A stretch of DNA of 26,003 nucleotides, from positions 1-26,003 of IMG/VR virus record IMGVR_UViG_3300013131_000219, one strand, 5' to 3'. Made by a program: the position numbers and the translations under genes. The notes under the pieces were generated by a model. That model was given only the letters and a program-made list of their open reading frames with translations, did no database searches and was not told the DNA's origin. Source of the stretch: a virus. Shown here piece after piece: positions 20,165 to 25,719 of this stretch; position 1 is the first letter of the stretch; each line of letters starts with the position of its first letter.

Positions 20165-21973
20165 CTATTTTTTGGCGTCACTGTAACGTACAGCATACCC
20201 CGCTTCAGCACCAATAGGAACAGTCGGCCACCACTCAGGTGGTGTACGCATACATTCCAGCATGTAACTGAGCCCTGCATCAGCCGTTGCCTCCGGCATT
20301 AGGGTCACAGCTTCGTCATGCGCGAACATTACGACGGGAAGTTCACGCGCGATAAGGACAGTTTGCTCCGAAACAATGATCCGCGCAAGTGCCTGAACGA
20401 TATTTTCTACCAGCTTACCGCCGTAGATTTTTGTCCAGAATTTCCCGTTGAAAAACTCCCACCCGTCACGCCCTCGGCGCAACTGCGGATAGCGCAGGCG
20501 CAGGCCATTCGGCAGGATCAGGGACTGAACATCCGTGACAACTAGACCCGCCGAATCGACATTCACGCGCATACCCTTCGACATGGCCTCGATGGCGAAC
20601 CCTGCCCTGTTCCACAGCTCGACTACCTTGCCGTGGGTATTGCGGTAGGTCTCCACCGTATTGAACGCCATCTCGTCGTCAATGTTGATGCCCCAGTTCT
20701 GAGCCGTGACCTTAAACTTCTTCGCCCCCATGCCGAACCCCAGCCCCAACTTAGCCACCTTGCCCAACTGGCGCTCATCGGCGTCCTCCTTGGTGATGAC
20801 GCGGTGGTAGATTTTGGATGCCAAGTGCGTATAGGGGTCTTGCCTGTCGCGGTAGCGCTGCACAGCGTCCATCTGCCCTGCCAGCGTATCCAGTACGCGT
20901 GACTCGATGTTGGAGCTATCGCACACCCCCAGCACGTAGCCTTCCGGAGCCATGACGGCCTTACGCAGGACACTACCCTTGCTGAGGTTCTGCCAGTTCA
21001 TCTTGTCGCCGCCTGACGTGCGGTGCGTCTGCACAGCGCCTGCGTACTTGATGTAGACGGGCGCGGGGCCGCGCTTCGCCATAGCGGACATACGCGCAGT
21101 GCGGGAGACCATGATACTGGTCTTGGTGCTAAGCCGTGCCAGCACCAGTGCAGCTACCGTGGGGTCGCCACTATCCACAAGATCGGTGAACGCCTTGTCC
21201 GTCTTGGCGAACGCGTATGCGGGCAACCCCGTCGTCTTGCTGATCTTGGTCGGGACGTTCTCAGGGCCGATGTACGCGCCAAGCAGTTCGGCAAACTTGG
21301 CATCGCTCCGCAGCACCTCCTTGTTGTCCACCCCTGCTTCGCGCAGCAGCCCGTCAATATCTTCGGCAAGACGGCGCTCAGCTTCTTCCAGCAGGGCGGT
21401 ATCCAGTGTAAGCAGCGGGCGCGTGAACATCTTGACGGTGATGTCGATGAACTTCAGCTCGGTACGCTTGAACTGCGGCAGGAAAATCTGGCACAGGTCG
21501 TAGGTGTTATCCACGTCACCCAAGCAGTATTCGGCCAGCGCCGTCTCCAGATCAGGGCCAAGTTCCTCGATACCCATTGTAGCAACTAGCCGCTCCGACA
21601 TCTTGCGGCGCAGTTTGTAGTGCGCCACCAGCTTAGCCAGTGAGCCGCCAACGTCGTGGCCGTGCAGTACCCGTCCCATGCTCAGGGTGTCGAAGTAGGC
21701 CTTGGGCACAATGCCGTAATGATGCGACAGGATGAGCCCGTCAAAATGCGCGTGGTGGGCCAGTACAGCAGCCTGTTCGATACGCGTGCGGTTTGCCTCA
21801 AAGAAGGCGGGCAAGTCCTTGCCGGAGACCCAGAAACTACCCTCCTCATTCCACTTAAACCCACAGCCGTGCGCCTTGAAGCGCGAGTCGCGGATGTACC
21901 CCTCGGTGGTCAGTTTCTTGAGCGTGTAGTCCTTGGAATAGAATGTTTCGAAATCAAGTGTCAGCAGTTCCAT
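20165..21973 (-). CDS. Family A DNA polymerase with 3'-5' exonuclease, Leu762 type
   Basis: A 602-residue replicative polymerase. Residues about 1-165 are a proofreading exonuclease: LDFETF (D7, E9), AHHAHFDG (D78) and YCLGDVDNTY (D153). The polymerase domain has motif A VCDSSNIESR (D352; canonical DYSQIELR), motif B RQLGKVAKLGLGFG (R401, K405, L409, F413) and motif C AHDEAV (H552, D553, E554). L409 equals E. coli Phe762 and F413 equals Tyr766. No 5'-nuclease domain is present. ATG 21973 follows TTGGAGAACACA; a TTG four codons upstream (21985) is less likely. It begins inside the end of the DUF6378 gene. Confidence 0.93.
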   Translation of the reverse strand: MELLTLDFETFYSKDYTLKKLTTEGYIRDSRFKAHGCGFKWNEEGSFWVSGKDLPAFFEANRTRIEQAAVLAHHAHFDGLILSHHYGIVPKAYFDTLSMGRVLHGHDVGGSLAKLVAHYKLRRKMSERLVATMGIEELGPDLETALAEYCLGDVDNTYDLCQIFLPQFKRTELKFIDITVKMFTRPLLTLDTALLEEAERRLAEDIDGLLREAGVDNKEVLRSDAKFAELLGAYIGPENVPTKISKTTGLPAYAFAKTDKAFTDLVDSGDPTVAALVLARLSTKTSIMVSRTARMSAMAKRGPAPVYIKYAGAVQTHRTSGGDKMNWQNLSKGSVLRKAVMAPEGYVLGVCDSSNIESRVLDTLAGQMDAVQRYRDRQDPYTHLASKIYHRVITKEDADERQLGKVAKLGLGFGMGAKKFKVTAQNWGINIDDEMAFNTVETYRNTHGKVVELWNRAGFAIEAMSKGMRVNVDSAGLVVTDVQSLILPNGLRLRYPQLRRGRDGWEFFNGKFWTKIYGGKLVENIVQALARIIVSEQTVLIARELPVVMFAHDEAVTLMPEATADAGLSYMLECMRTPPEWWPTVPIGAEAGYAVRYSDAKK

Positions 21974-22241
21974 TGTGTTCTCCAATACGTTCGATAAGGG
22001 CTAGATAGCCTGCGCCATCCACTACGTTATCCCGCTTCTGTGCGTTCATCTGGCGGGTTTTCTTAAGGTCTACCATCATCCAGCACACGTCCTCGGCAGT
22101 AAGTGTCACTACTATGCCGTGGCGCTGGTGGAGGTATAGCGTCCACTGCGCGGCGATGTGGTTGATGTTCTTGGCGGGGTGGCCGTACGTCTGCTCGCGG
22201 TCACCATAGATAATGCTTTGGGCTTCTTCAAGAATGTTCAT
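21954..22241 (-). CDS. DUF6378 family phage protein
   Basis: A 95-residue protein with ILEEAQSIIYGDREQTYGHPAKNINHIAAQW near the N-terminus and LTAEDVCWMMVDLKKTRQMNA..RDNVVDGAGYLALI, the standard DUF6378 pattern. The fold resembles nucleotide-associated helical proteins, but its role is not established. It is a frequent neighbour of phage nucleotide and replication genes. The start could be ATG 22241 or GTG 22247, the latter overlapping the previous stop (GTGA); neither has a strong ribosome binding site. The stop lies 17 bases inside the polymerase gene. Confidence 0.88.
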   Translation of the reverse strand: MNILEEAQSIIYGDREQTYGHPAKNINHIAAQWTLYLHQRHGIVVTLTAEDVCWMMVDLKKTRQMNAQKRDNVVDGAGYLALIERIGEHNGTADT

Positions 22242-22243
22242 GA

Positions 22244-22429
22244 TCACTGTCCGTTAACGGGTAGAGGAGGCGGGTTCTCAAGATCGCTGATGTAGACCTC
22301 GGTTTCTACATCGTTGGGCAGACGTACCCATGCGGTGTCAGGGTAATGGCCGCGACTGAGAATACGCACTACGCACTCCCCTCTGCGCCACCATCTATCC
22401 TGCGGGATGATTGTTGCCAGTTTCTCCAT
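22244..22429 (-). CDS. Small hypothetical phage protein, 61 residues
   Basis: The ATG at 22429 follows TAGGAGCCTTT, so I prefer it to a longer in-frame ATG (22549), which is inside the previous gene. The product starts MEKLATIIPQDRWWRRGECVV and has RILSRGHYPDTAWVRLPN, then an acidic end EVYISDLENPPPLP. Its pattern resembles small SH3-like or beta proteins that associate with phage early genes. No function is recognised. Confidence 0.7.
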   Translation of the reverse strand: MEKLATIIPQDRWWRRGECVVRILSRGHYPDTAWVRLPNDVETEVYISDLENPPPLPVNGQ

Positions 22430-22437
22430 AAAGGCTC

Positions 22438-22665
22438 CTAGATAAGGGTTTCGACGTACGCGGTATCCCACACATGCTCGCACTCGGCGCATCGCTGGTC
22501 GCGCTCGCGCCCATCGTACCTGCACTGCGTACTCATGCGGTGCGGCCATACCACGCGGCCATTGGTGAGCAGGGGTTCTTTGAATCTGTCGGGGGAATTG
22601 TCCGAGTGACAGCCGTACGGCATCATCGGCATCAAGACGTTATTAACTTTGATCGTACCTTCCAC
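22438..22665 (-). CDS. Cys-containing small phage protein, about 75 residues
   Basis: The most likely start is GTG 22665 with GGGGAGG ending 4 bases upstream. The frame stays open to ATG 22713 and GTG 22716, but these lack a ribosome binding site. The product begins EGTIKVNNVLMPMMPYGCHSD and ends CRYDGRERDQRCAECEHVWDTAYVETLI. C and CxxC plus a His could form a zinc site (CAECEHVW). The stop TAG is in the leader of the next gene. The function is unknown. Confidence 0.6.
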   Translation of the reverse strand: MEGTIKVNNVLMPMMPYGCHSDNSPDRFKEPLLTNGRVVWPHRMSTQCRYDGRERDQRCAECEHVWDTAYVETLI

Positions 22666-22763
22666 ACTACCTCCCCAAGTAGAATCGGCCCCACCTCGGT
22701 TTAAGATAATCATCACAATATCTTGGGCTGCTTTCGCAATAAAGGTGAGGCCGAATTGCTAGT

Positions 22764-22931
22764 CTATATCTTGCACTCGGTAATGTAAACGGCCACATGA
22801 TCGGTATGCTGAACCTCTACACTGCACGTATGCGTACCGCTCAGCGCAAGCCACATGGCAAGCGCACCTACGATAGTACACAGCAGGCAGTAGGCCAGAA
22901 ACACCAGTACGCTAAATCGACTGTCGCACAT
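22764..22931 (-). CDS. Small single-pass membrane protein, 55 residues
   Basis: The ATG at 22931 follows GAAAGGAGGAGGGTT, among the strongest ribosome binding sites in the window. The product is MCDSRFS followed by one transmembrane helix (VLVFLAYCLLCTIVGALAMWLAL, about residues 8-30). A short soluble tail follows with HTC, QHTDHVAVYITECKI, ending in Cys. Five Cys in 55 residues is unusual. It is an early gene that may act at the host membrane, for example in superinfection exclusion; this is speculation from topology only. Confidence 0.7.
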   Translation of the reverse strand: MCDSRFSVLVFLAYCLLCTIVGALAMWLALSGTHTCSVEVQHTDHVAVYITECKI

Positions 22932-22944
22932 AACCCTCCTCCTT

Positions 22945-23244
22945 TCAATCGATGTTCTTTGCCCATACTATGCGGCGTACTTCCTTCACCACACGGGGCA
23001 CCAGTTCAGGCGTACCCACGGCCTTGCACGCCCTGAGAACCGCCTTATAGATGTCCCTAGTCTTTTTGTATCGAAGCCCTAGGTCAGAGACAAAATTCGC
23101 GTGGCGTACAGCGGCATCCCGATCACGGATTAGCTGATCCATATAGTCCAAGGTAAGCAAGGCCTCCTCCACATTATGCTGTGCATATAGCCACTCCTTG
23201 ACCTGCCGTTCGTACCTGACTTCAGCCTTTGTCTGCCGTTTCAT
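22945..23244 (-). CDS. Hypothetical phage protein, basic helical, 99 residues
   Basis: The ATG follows AAAGGAAAAAT. The protein is strongly helical and charged (KRQTKAEVRYERQVKEWLYAQHNVEEALLTLDYMDQLIRDRDAAVRHA; then RYKKTRDIYKAVLRACKAVG; RVVKEVRRIVWAKNID), net basic, so DNA or RNA binding is possible. No known domain is recognised. A 36-residue frame overlaps its start, and the membrane protein gene begins 13 bases after its stop. Confidence 0.7.
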   Translation of the reverse strand: MKRQTKAEVRYERQVKEWLYAQHNVEEALLTLDYMDQLIRDRDAAVRHANFVSDLGLRYKKTRDIYKAVLRACKAVGTPELVPRVVKEVRRIVWAKNID

Positions 23245-23332
23245 ATTTTTCCTTTCGTTTAAAACTACCTTTACCCTTGCGGGACTTGACTACCCGCATC
23301 CGCCACATTGGGCGGCGCACGTTAGGTTTCAT
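23222..23332 (-). CDS. Tiny very basic peptide, 36 residues
   Basis: The ATG at 23332 follows AATAGGAAACGTAAAC. The product is MKPNVRRPMWRMRVVKSRKG then KGSFKRKEKYETADKG, about 40% Lys and Arg. It overlaps the start of the 99-residue gene by 23 bases. A high positive charge in a 36-residue frame, a plausible AGGA site, and a place in a chain of small overlapping genes support it, but coincidence cannot be excluded. Confidence 0.4.
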   Translation of the reverse strand: MKPNVRRPMWRMRVVKSRKGKGSFKRKEKYETADKG

Positions 23333-23333
23333 G

Positions 23334-23457
23334 TTTACGTTTCCTATTCGCTGGCTTTACGTTTCTCCACACACCCATCCACTTCAAGACTTTTGCTCTC
23401 TCTAATGATTGCCATGCAGAACCCCTTTACGTTTCCGGTCATTTGGCTTTACGTTTC
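23334..23457. repeat. Four copies of TTTACGTTTC in two 22-bp-spaced pairs
   Basis: Copies start at 23334, 23356, 23426 and 23448. Both pairs have 22-bp internal spacing and are 92 bp apart, so a TTTACGTTTC-N8-TGGC-TTTACGTTTC unit of 32 bp is duplicated. On the - strand each unit holds the stop codon of one frame (KRKA ending) and precedes the next start. It may be a duplicated gene end or a regulatory site. Confidence 0.75.
23344..23415 (-). CDS. Possible 23-residue peptide between repeats
   Basis: The ATG at 23415 follows AAAGGGGTTCTGC. The product MAIIRESKSLEVDGCVEKRK then ASE is short and has no feature except that its KRKA end lies in the repeated TTTACGTTTC element, matching the KRKAK end of the gene before it. 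This suggests a tandem duplication that left a degenerate gene. Translation is uncertain. Confidence 0.3.
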   Translation of the reverse strand: MAIIRESKSLEVDGCVEKRKASE

Positions 23458-23885
23458 CCAAGCACCTCGTCTACTATGGCTTCAAGGTCATCCATCGATC
23501 TGCCGCCTTTTAGTACCGCATCAAACGCTGCCCGTGTCGCCACCTCCAGCATCAACTCCCTGAGCTTTGCCAGCGCATCAGCAGGGGTGAGAGCGCGGAT
23601 TTTTTCTGAAACATATACCCCCGTAGCGGTTGCATGAAGTGGCATTGCTTTTTCACACACATCCGCTGCCGCCATGTATGTGGCTGCAACGAGGGCGTCT
23701 GTTTGGTCAGGTGCTGCGACATACAGCGGAACAATCTTCAATTCCAGCGGCGCACCTTCGACACGTTTTACCGTGGCTTCCGCCTGCTCATAAGATTCAT
23801 AAATGCTATACCGCCGCCATCCGTGATTAGTGTCACTGCGTTGTACCCATACTTCGTAGGCGCTAGGCCAGTTTGAACAGTTCAT
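23439..23885 (-). CDS. Hypothetical phage early protein, 148 residues
   Basis: ATG 23885 overlaps the previous stop (TAATG) and has CGGAGTATTTGTA upstream; an earlier in-frame start would extend into the previous gene. Residues about 1-60 form a domain with YEVWVQRSDTNHGWRRYSIYESYEQAEATVKRVEG. A helical remainder (ATYMAAADVCEKAM, LTPADALAKLRELMLEVATRAAFDAVLKGG) ends in GKRKAK. The N-terminal plan resembles small phage proteins of the WxVxxR.....WRxYsxYxsYexA type, uncharacterised. Confidence 0.75.
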   Translation of the reverse strand: MNCSNWPSAYEVWVQRSDTNHGWRRYSIYESYEQAEATVKRVEGAPLELKIVPLYVAAPDQTDALVAATYMAAADVCEKAMPLHATATGVYVSEKIRALTPADALAKLRELMLEVATRAAFDAVLKGGRSMDDLEAIVDEVLGKRKAK

Positions 23886-24220
23886 TACAAATACTCCGAA
23901 TCTCGTTGTGTCCAATCCTCTCCGTGATGGTCGCTGTTTGGCGCAATTGCATCCTTCGCTAGTTCAAACGCCGCGTGGAACTCTTGTGAACCACCTGCAA
24001 CACGCATCCGTTCAATGCACTTGGTAAGTTTGGCAATCTCAGCGCGCAGCCGTTCAAGCTCAGCATCCTTCTCGGCAACGAGGGCTTCTTGTTTTACGCA
24101 GTCAATGACTGCTTGGGCTATGCGAACCTCCAACTTTCTGTTGTCGTGATCTGGCGTGTCAGTATCCAGTATGTAGCGCACAGCCTGTGCCGCCTCAATC
24201 AATACCTCTCTGGTGGTCAT
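23885..24220 (-). CDS. Coiled-coil phage early protein, 111 residues
   Basis: ATG 24220 (MTTREVLIEAAQAVRYIL) follows GGAGGATTTGAA; its first bases overlap the previous stop (ATGA). Residues about 43-80 (KQEALVAEKDAELERLRAEIAKLTKCIERMR) are a predicted coiled coil; a short acidic tail follows (HHGEDWTQRDSEYL). It is a type common among phage early genes, with unknown function. An earlier in-frame ATG (24265) lies inside the previous gene. Confidence 0.75.
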   Translation of the reverse strand: MTTREVLIEAAQAVRYILDTDTPDHDNRKLEVRIAQAVIDCVKQEALVAEKDAELERLRAEIAKLTKCIERMRVAGGSQEFHAAFELAKDAIAPNSDHHGEDWTQRDSEYL

Positions 24221-24396
24221 TTCAAATCCTCCATCATGCTGCGCCTTACCTCTCTGGTCAGCCACACGCCGCCTCTGTACCGGCAGCTAGTGAATATCCT
24301 CAAGGTGCGTTGTCTGTTGTACCTGCTCGATCCTGTTCTAACCGGCCTTCCAATCTCGCGCGTCAGTACACGGTTAAGAACGATTCGCTTGGTCAT
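24217..24396 (-). CDS. Small basic phage protein, 59 residues
   Basis: ATG 24396 follows CGGAGTATGAA, and the gene ends in an ATGA overlap with the next start. The product begins TKRIVLNRVLTREIGRPVRTGS and is very basic with many Arg (RYNRQRTLRIF, CRYRGGVWLTREVRRSM). A DNA- or RNA-binding role is possible but unsupported. A longer start at 24429 lies in the preceding gene. Confidence 0.65.
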   Translation of the reverse strand: MTKRIVLNRVLTREIGRPVRTGSSRYNRQRTLRIFTSCRYRGGVWLTREVRRSMMEDLK

Positions 24397-24397
24397 T

Positions 24398-24724
24398 TCA
24401 TACTCCGTTGAGGTTAAGCCGTTTGGCAATCTCGGTCAGGTACATAATCTTCTGCTGTTCATCCGCAAAGTCTCCGTTGAGATACAAGCGCACATCATGG
24501 GTGAAATCGGATGATTCGATGAAAAACTCCCCGTCTTTTTCATTCTTTCCCCATGTCCATGTTCCGTTCTCGGCAACGAGGTCTGTGGGGTGGGCGTAGA
24601 GCGGGGTGCATTTCCAAAGTGTGTCAGCAAACTCTGACGTAATCGGTTGGCGTGTCAGGTAGACAGTCTTATCTACTCGGTTTACACATTCCCACGCTAC
24701 TGGCTCTTGGTCTTTGGTGGTCAT
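24398..24724 (-). CDS. Phage early protein of the EPVAW...TPLYAHP type
   Basis: A 108-residue protein with EPVAWECV at the start and KCTPLYAHP at about residues 39-47, a pattern repeatedly seen in uncharacterised phage early proteins (Eaa-like or DUF551-containing). The second half (FFIESSDFTHDVRLYLNGDFADEQQKIMYLTEIAKRLN) looks alpha/beta. ATG 24724 forms an ATGA overlap with the preceding Gly-rich gene. No catalytic residues are known. Confidence 0.75.
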   Translation of the reverse strand: MTTKDQEPVAWECVNRVDKTVYLTRQPITSEFADTLWKCTPLYAHPTDLVAENGTWTWGKNEKDGEFFIESSDFTHDVRLYLNGDFADEQQKIMYLTEIAKRLNLNGV

Positions 24725-24975
24725 GATCTACGCCTCCGGTTGTTCTTTCTGATAGTGCCGTAGCCGTAGCCGTCGCCGTCGCCGTAGCCGTTGCCGTCGC
24801 CGTTGCCGTAGCCGTAGCCGTCGCCGTAGCCGTTGCCGTCGCCGTTGCCGTAGCCGCTGCCGTTGCCGTAGCCGTTGCCGTCGCCGTCGCCGTAGCCGCT
24901 GCCGTTGCCGTAGCCGCTGCCGTTGCCGTTGCCGTCGCCGTAGCCGACAGGTCTAAACTCCGTTACAGCCCCCAT
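24721..24975 (-). CDS. Gly-X repeat protein with hexanucleotide array
   Basis: An 84-residue protein, residues 11-72 being 31 uninterrupted Gly-X pairs where X is Tyr, Asp, Asn or Ser. It has a short non-repeat N-terminus (MGAVTEFRPV) and a basic C-terminus (TIRKNNRRRRS). Such a chain is probably unstructured and able to bind surfaces or phase-separate; the basic tail could bind nucleic acid. These are inferences. Short proteins with GYGDGNG-like repeats are known in other phages but uncharacterised. The ribosome binding site is weak (GTAGAAGAATC). The start lies inside the previous gene, and ATGA couples it to the next. Confidence 0.7.
   Translation of the reverse strand: MGAVTEFRPVGYGDGNGNGSGYGNGSGYGDGDGNGYGNGSGYGNGDGNGYGDGYGYGNGDGNGYGDGDGYGYGTIRKNNRRRRS
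24757..24945. repeat. 31-unit hexanucleotide array (GCCGTN on + strand)
   Basis: About 31 tandem 6-bp units, GCCGTA, GCCGTC, GCCGTT or, three to four times, GCCGCT. Read on the - strand each is one X codon (TAC, GAC, AAC or AGC) and one invariant Gly codon GGC. The variation is almost confined to the first base of the X codon. Copy-number change by 6 bp would keep the frame. Confidence 0.85.
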
Positions 24976-25307
24976 GATTCTTCTACCGGAATAGAGAAGA
25001 TTTCGGAGTCTGCTGGAATGTCAACATCAGCAATCGGGCGCAGGTCTGCTTTGGCGGTTTCTACCATCTTTGCAAAGCCGATGGATTCCCACTTGAAAAC
25101 GTGGAGTGCGCGGGTCAGCTTGATACGTCCGTCAACGCGCTCCATATCTCCGGCGAAAATCCAACCACGATCCACGACAACAACTTGGCGATTCCCGATG
25201 ATATGTTTGGCTTGATCTGCACGCACATAATCAACGCCATTGATAGTGATAGTTTCTGCTTGACTGTTCATTTGTTTCTCCTTGGTTAAAGTTACTTGGT
25301 CTTTCAT
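24963..25307 (-). CDS. Phage early protein, ITINGVDYVR type, 102-114 residues
   Basis: Two starts are supported: ATG 25307 with TGAGGAATCGAA, and ATG 25271 with AAGGAGAAACAA, the latter giving 102 residues (MNSQAETITINGVDYVRADQ). The core GNRQVVVVDRGWIFAGDMERVDGRIKLTRALHVFKWESIGFAKMVE resembles a small phage beta-protein family in which Gly-Trp-x-Phe-Ala-Gly and Lys-Leu-x-x-Ala-x-x-x-x-x-Trp are conserved (DUF6948-like, my impression). No enzymatic residues are identified. The stop overlaps the start of the Gly-X gene. Confidence 0.75.
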   Translation of the reverse strand: MKDQVTLTKEKQMNSQAETITINGVDYVRADQAKHIIGNRQVVVVDRGWIFAGDMERVDGRIKLTRALHVFKWESIGFAKMVETAKADLRPIADVDIPADSEIFSIPVEESWGL

Positions 25308-25316
25308 TTCGATTCC

Positions 25317-25553
25317 TCACAATCCGTAGGTCGGGTCGCACACAGCGCAACCTTCAATGTCACAACTATGGGCAGGTGCGCGTTGTCTTGCTACATGCTG
25401 CTGCCACTTCTCCGCATCCTTCTGCGCTTTCGCTAGTTCTTCACGGAGGCGTTCAATCTCATCAGCGGCTTCTTTAAGCAACGCACCGTCATCTGCAGCG
25501 TACTCGTAAAACACGACAGCCGGTGAGCGCAGTCTTTCGATAATGTCAGTCAT
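25317..25553 (-). CDS. Phage early protein, coiled coil and CxxC-like end, 78 residues
   Basis: ATG 25553 (MTDIIERLRSPAVVFYEYAA) follows GGAGAAAGAAC; a longer in-frame start lies in the previous gene. The DDGALLKEAADEIERLREELAKAQKDAEKWQQHV region is a coiled coil of a type very common in phage early genes (DIIERLR...ADEIERLR). The end SCDIEGCAVCD has three Cys. The function is unknown. Confidence 0.75.
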   Translation of the reverse strand: MTDIIERLRSPAVVFYEYAADDGALLKEAADEIERLREELAKAQKDAEKWQQHVARQRAPAHSCDIEGCAVCDPTYGL

Positions 25554-25719
25554 GTTCTTTCTCCACAAGGGCGAGGATGTCCGCCTTAACTGCAAACGCC
25601 TCAAAGTCATCACATACTCCTGCCGCCTCTATAAACGCCTGTTTGCGGCTTGCTTGCCATGCATCCCTTAGAGTTATACGATCAGTGTTGGCGGTTTCAA
25701 GCCACTCATCGAAAGTCAT
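25546..25719 (-). CDS. Small phage early protein, 57 residues
   Basis: ATG 25719 overlaps the stop of the membrane protein gene (ATGA), with GAAGGTGCTGAA upstream. The product is MTFDEWLETANTDRITLRDA then WQASRKQAFIEAAGVCDDFEAFAVK, helical and acidic. It ends 8 bases inside the next gene. The FDEWLET....LRDAW pattern is frequent in short phage early proteins. No function is known. Confidence 0.65.
   Translation of the reverse strand: MTFDEWLETANTDRITLRDAWQASRKQAFIEAAGVCDDFEAFAVKADILALVEKEHD

Noticed and set aside
23198-23563. 121-residue + strand frame over the early cluster
   Set aside because: Hydrophobic low-quality frame opposite several - strand genes; start lies in the coding sequence of the 99-residue gene and has no site.
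24757-24945. CRISPR array or non-coding satellite
   Set aside because: Units are 6 bp and contiguous, with no spacers; they keep a reading frame throughout.
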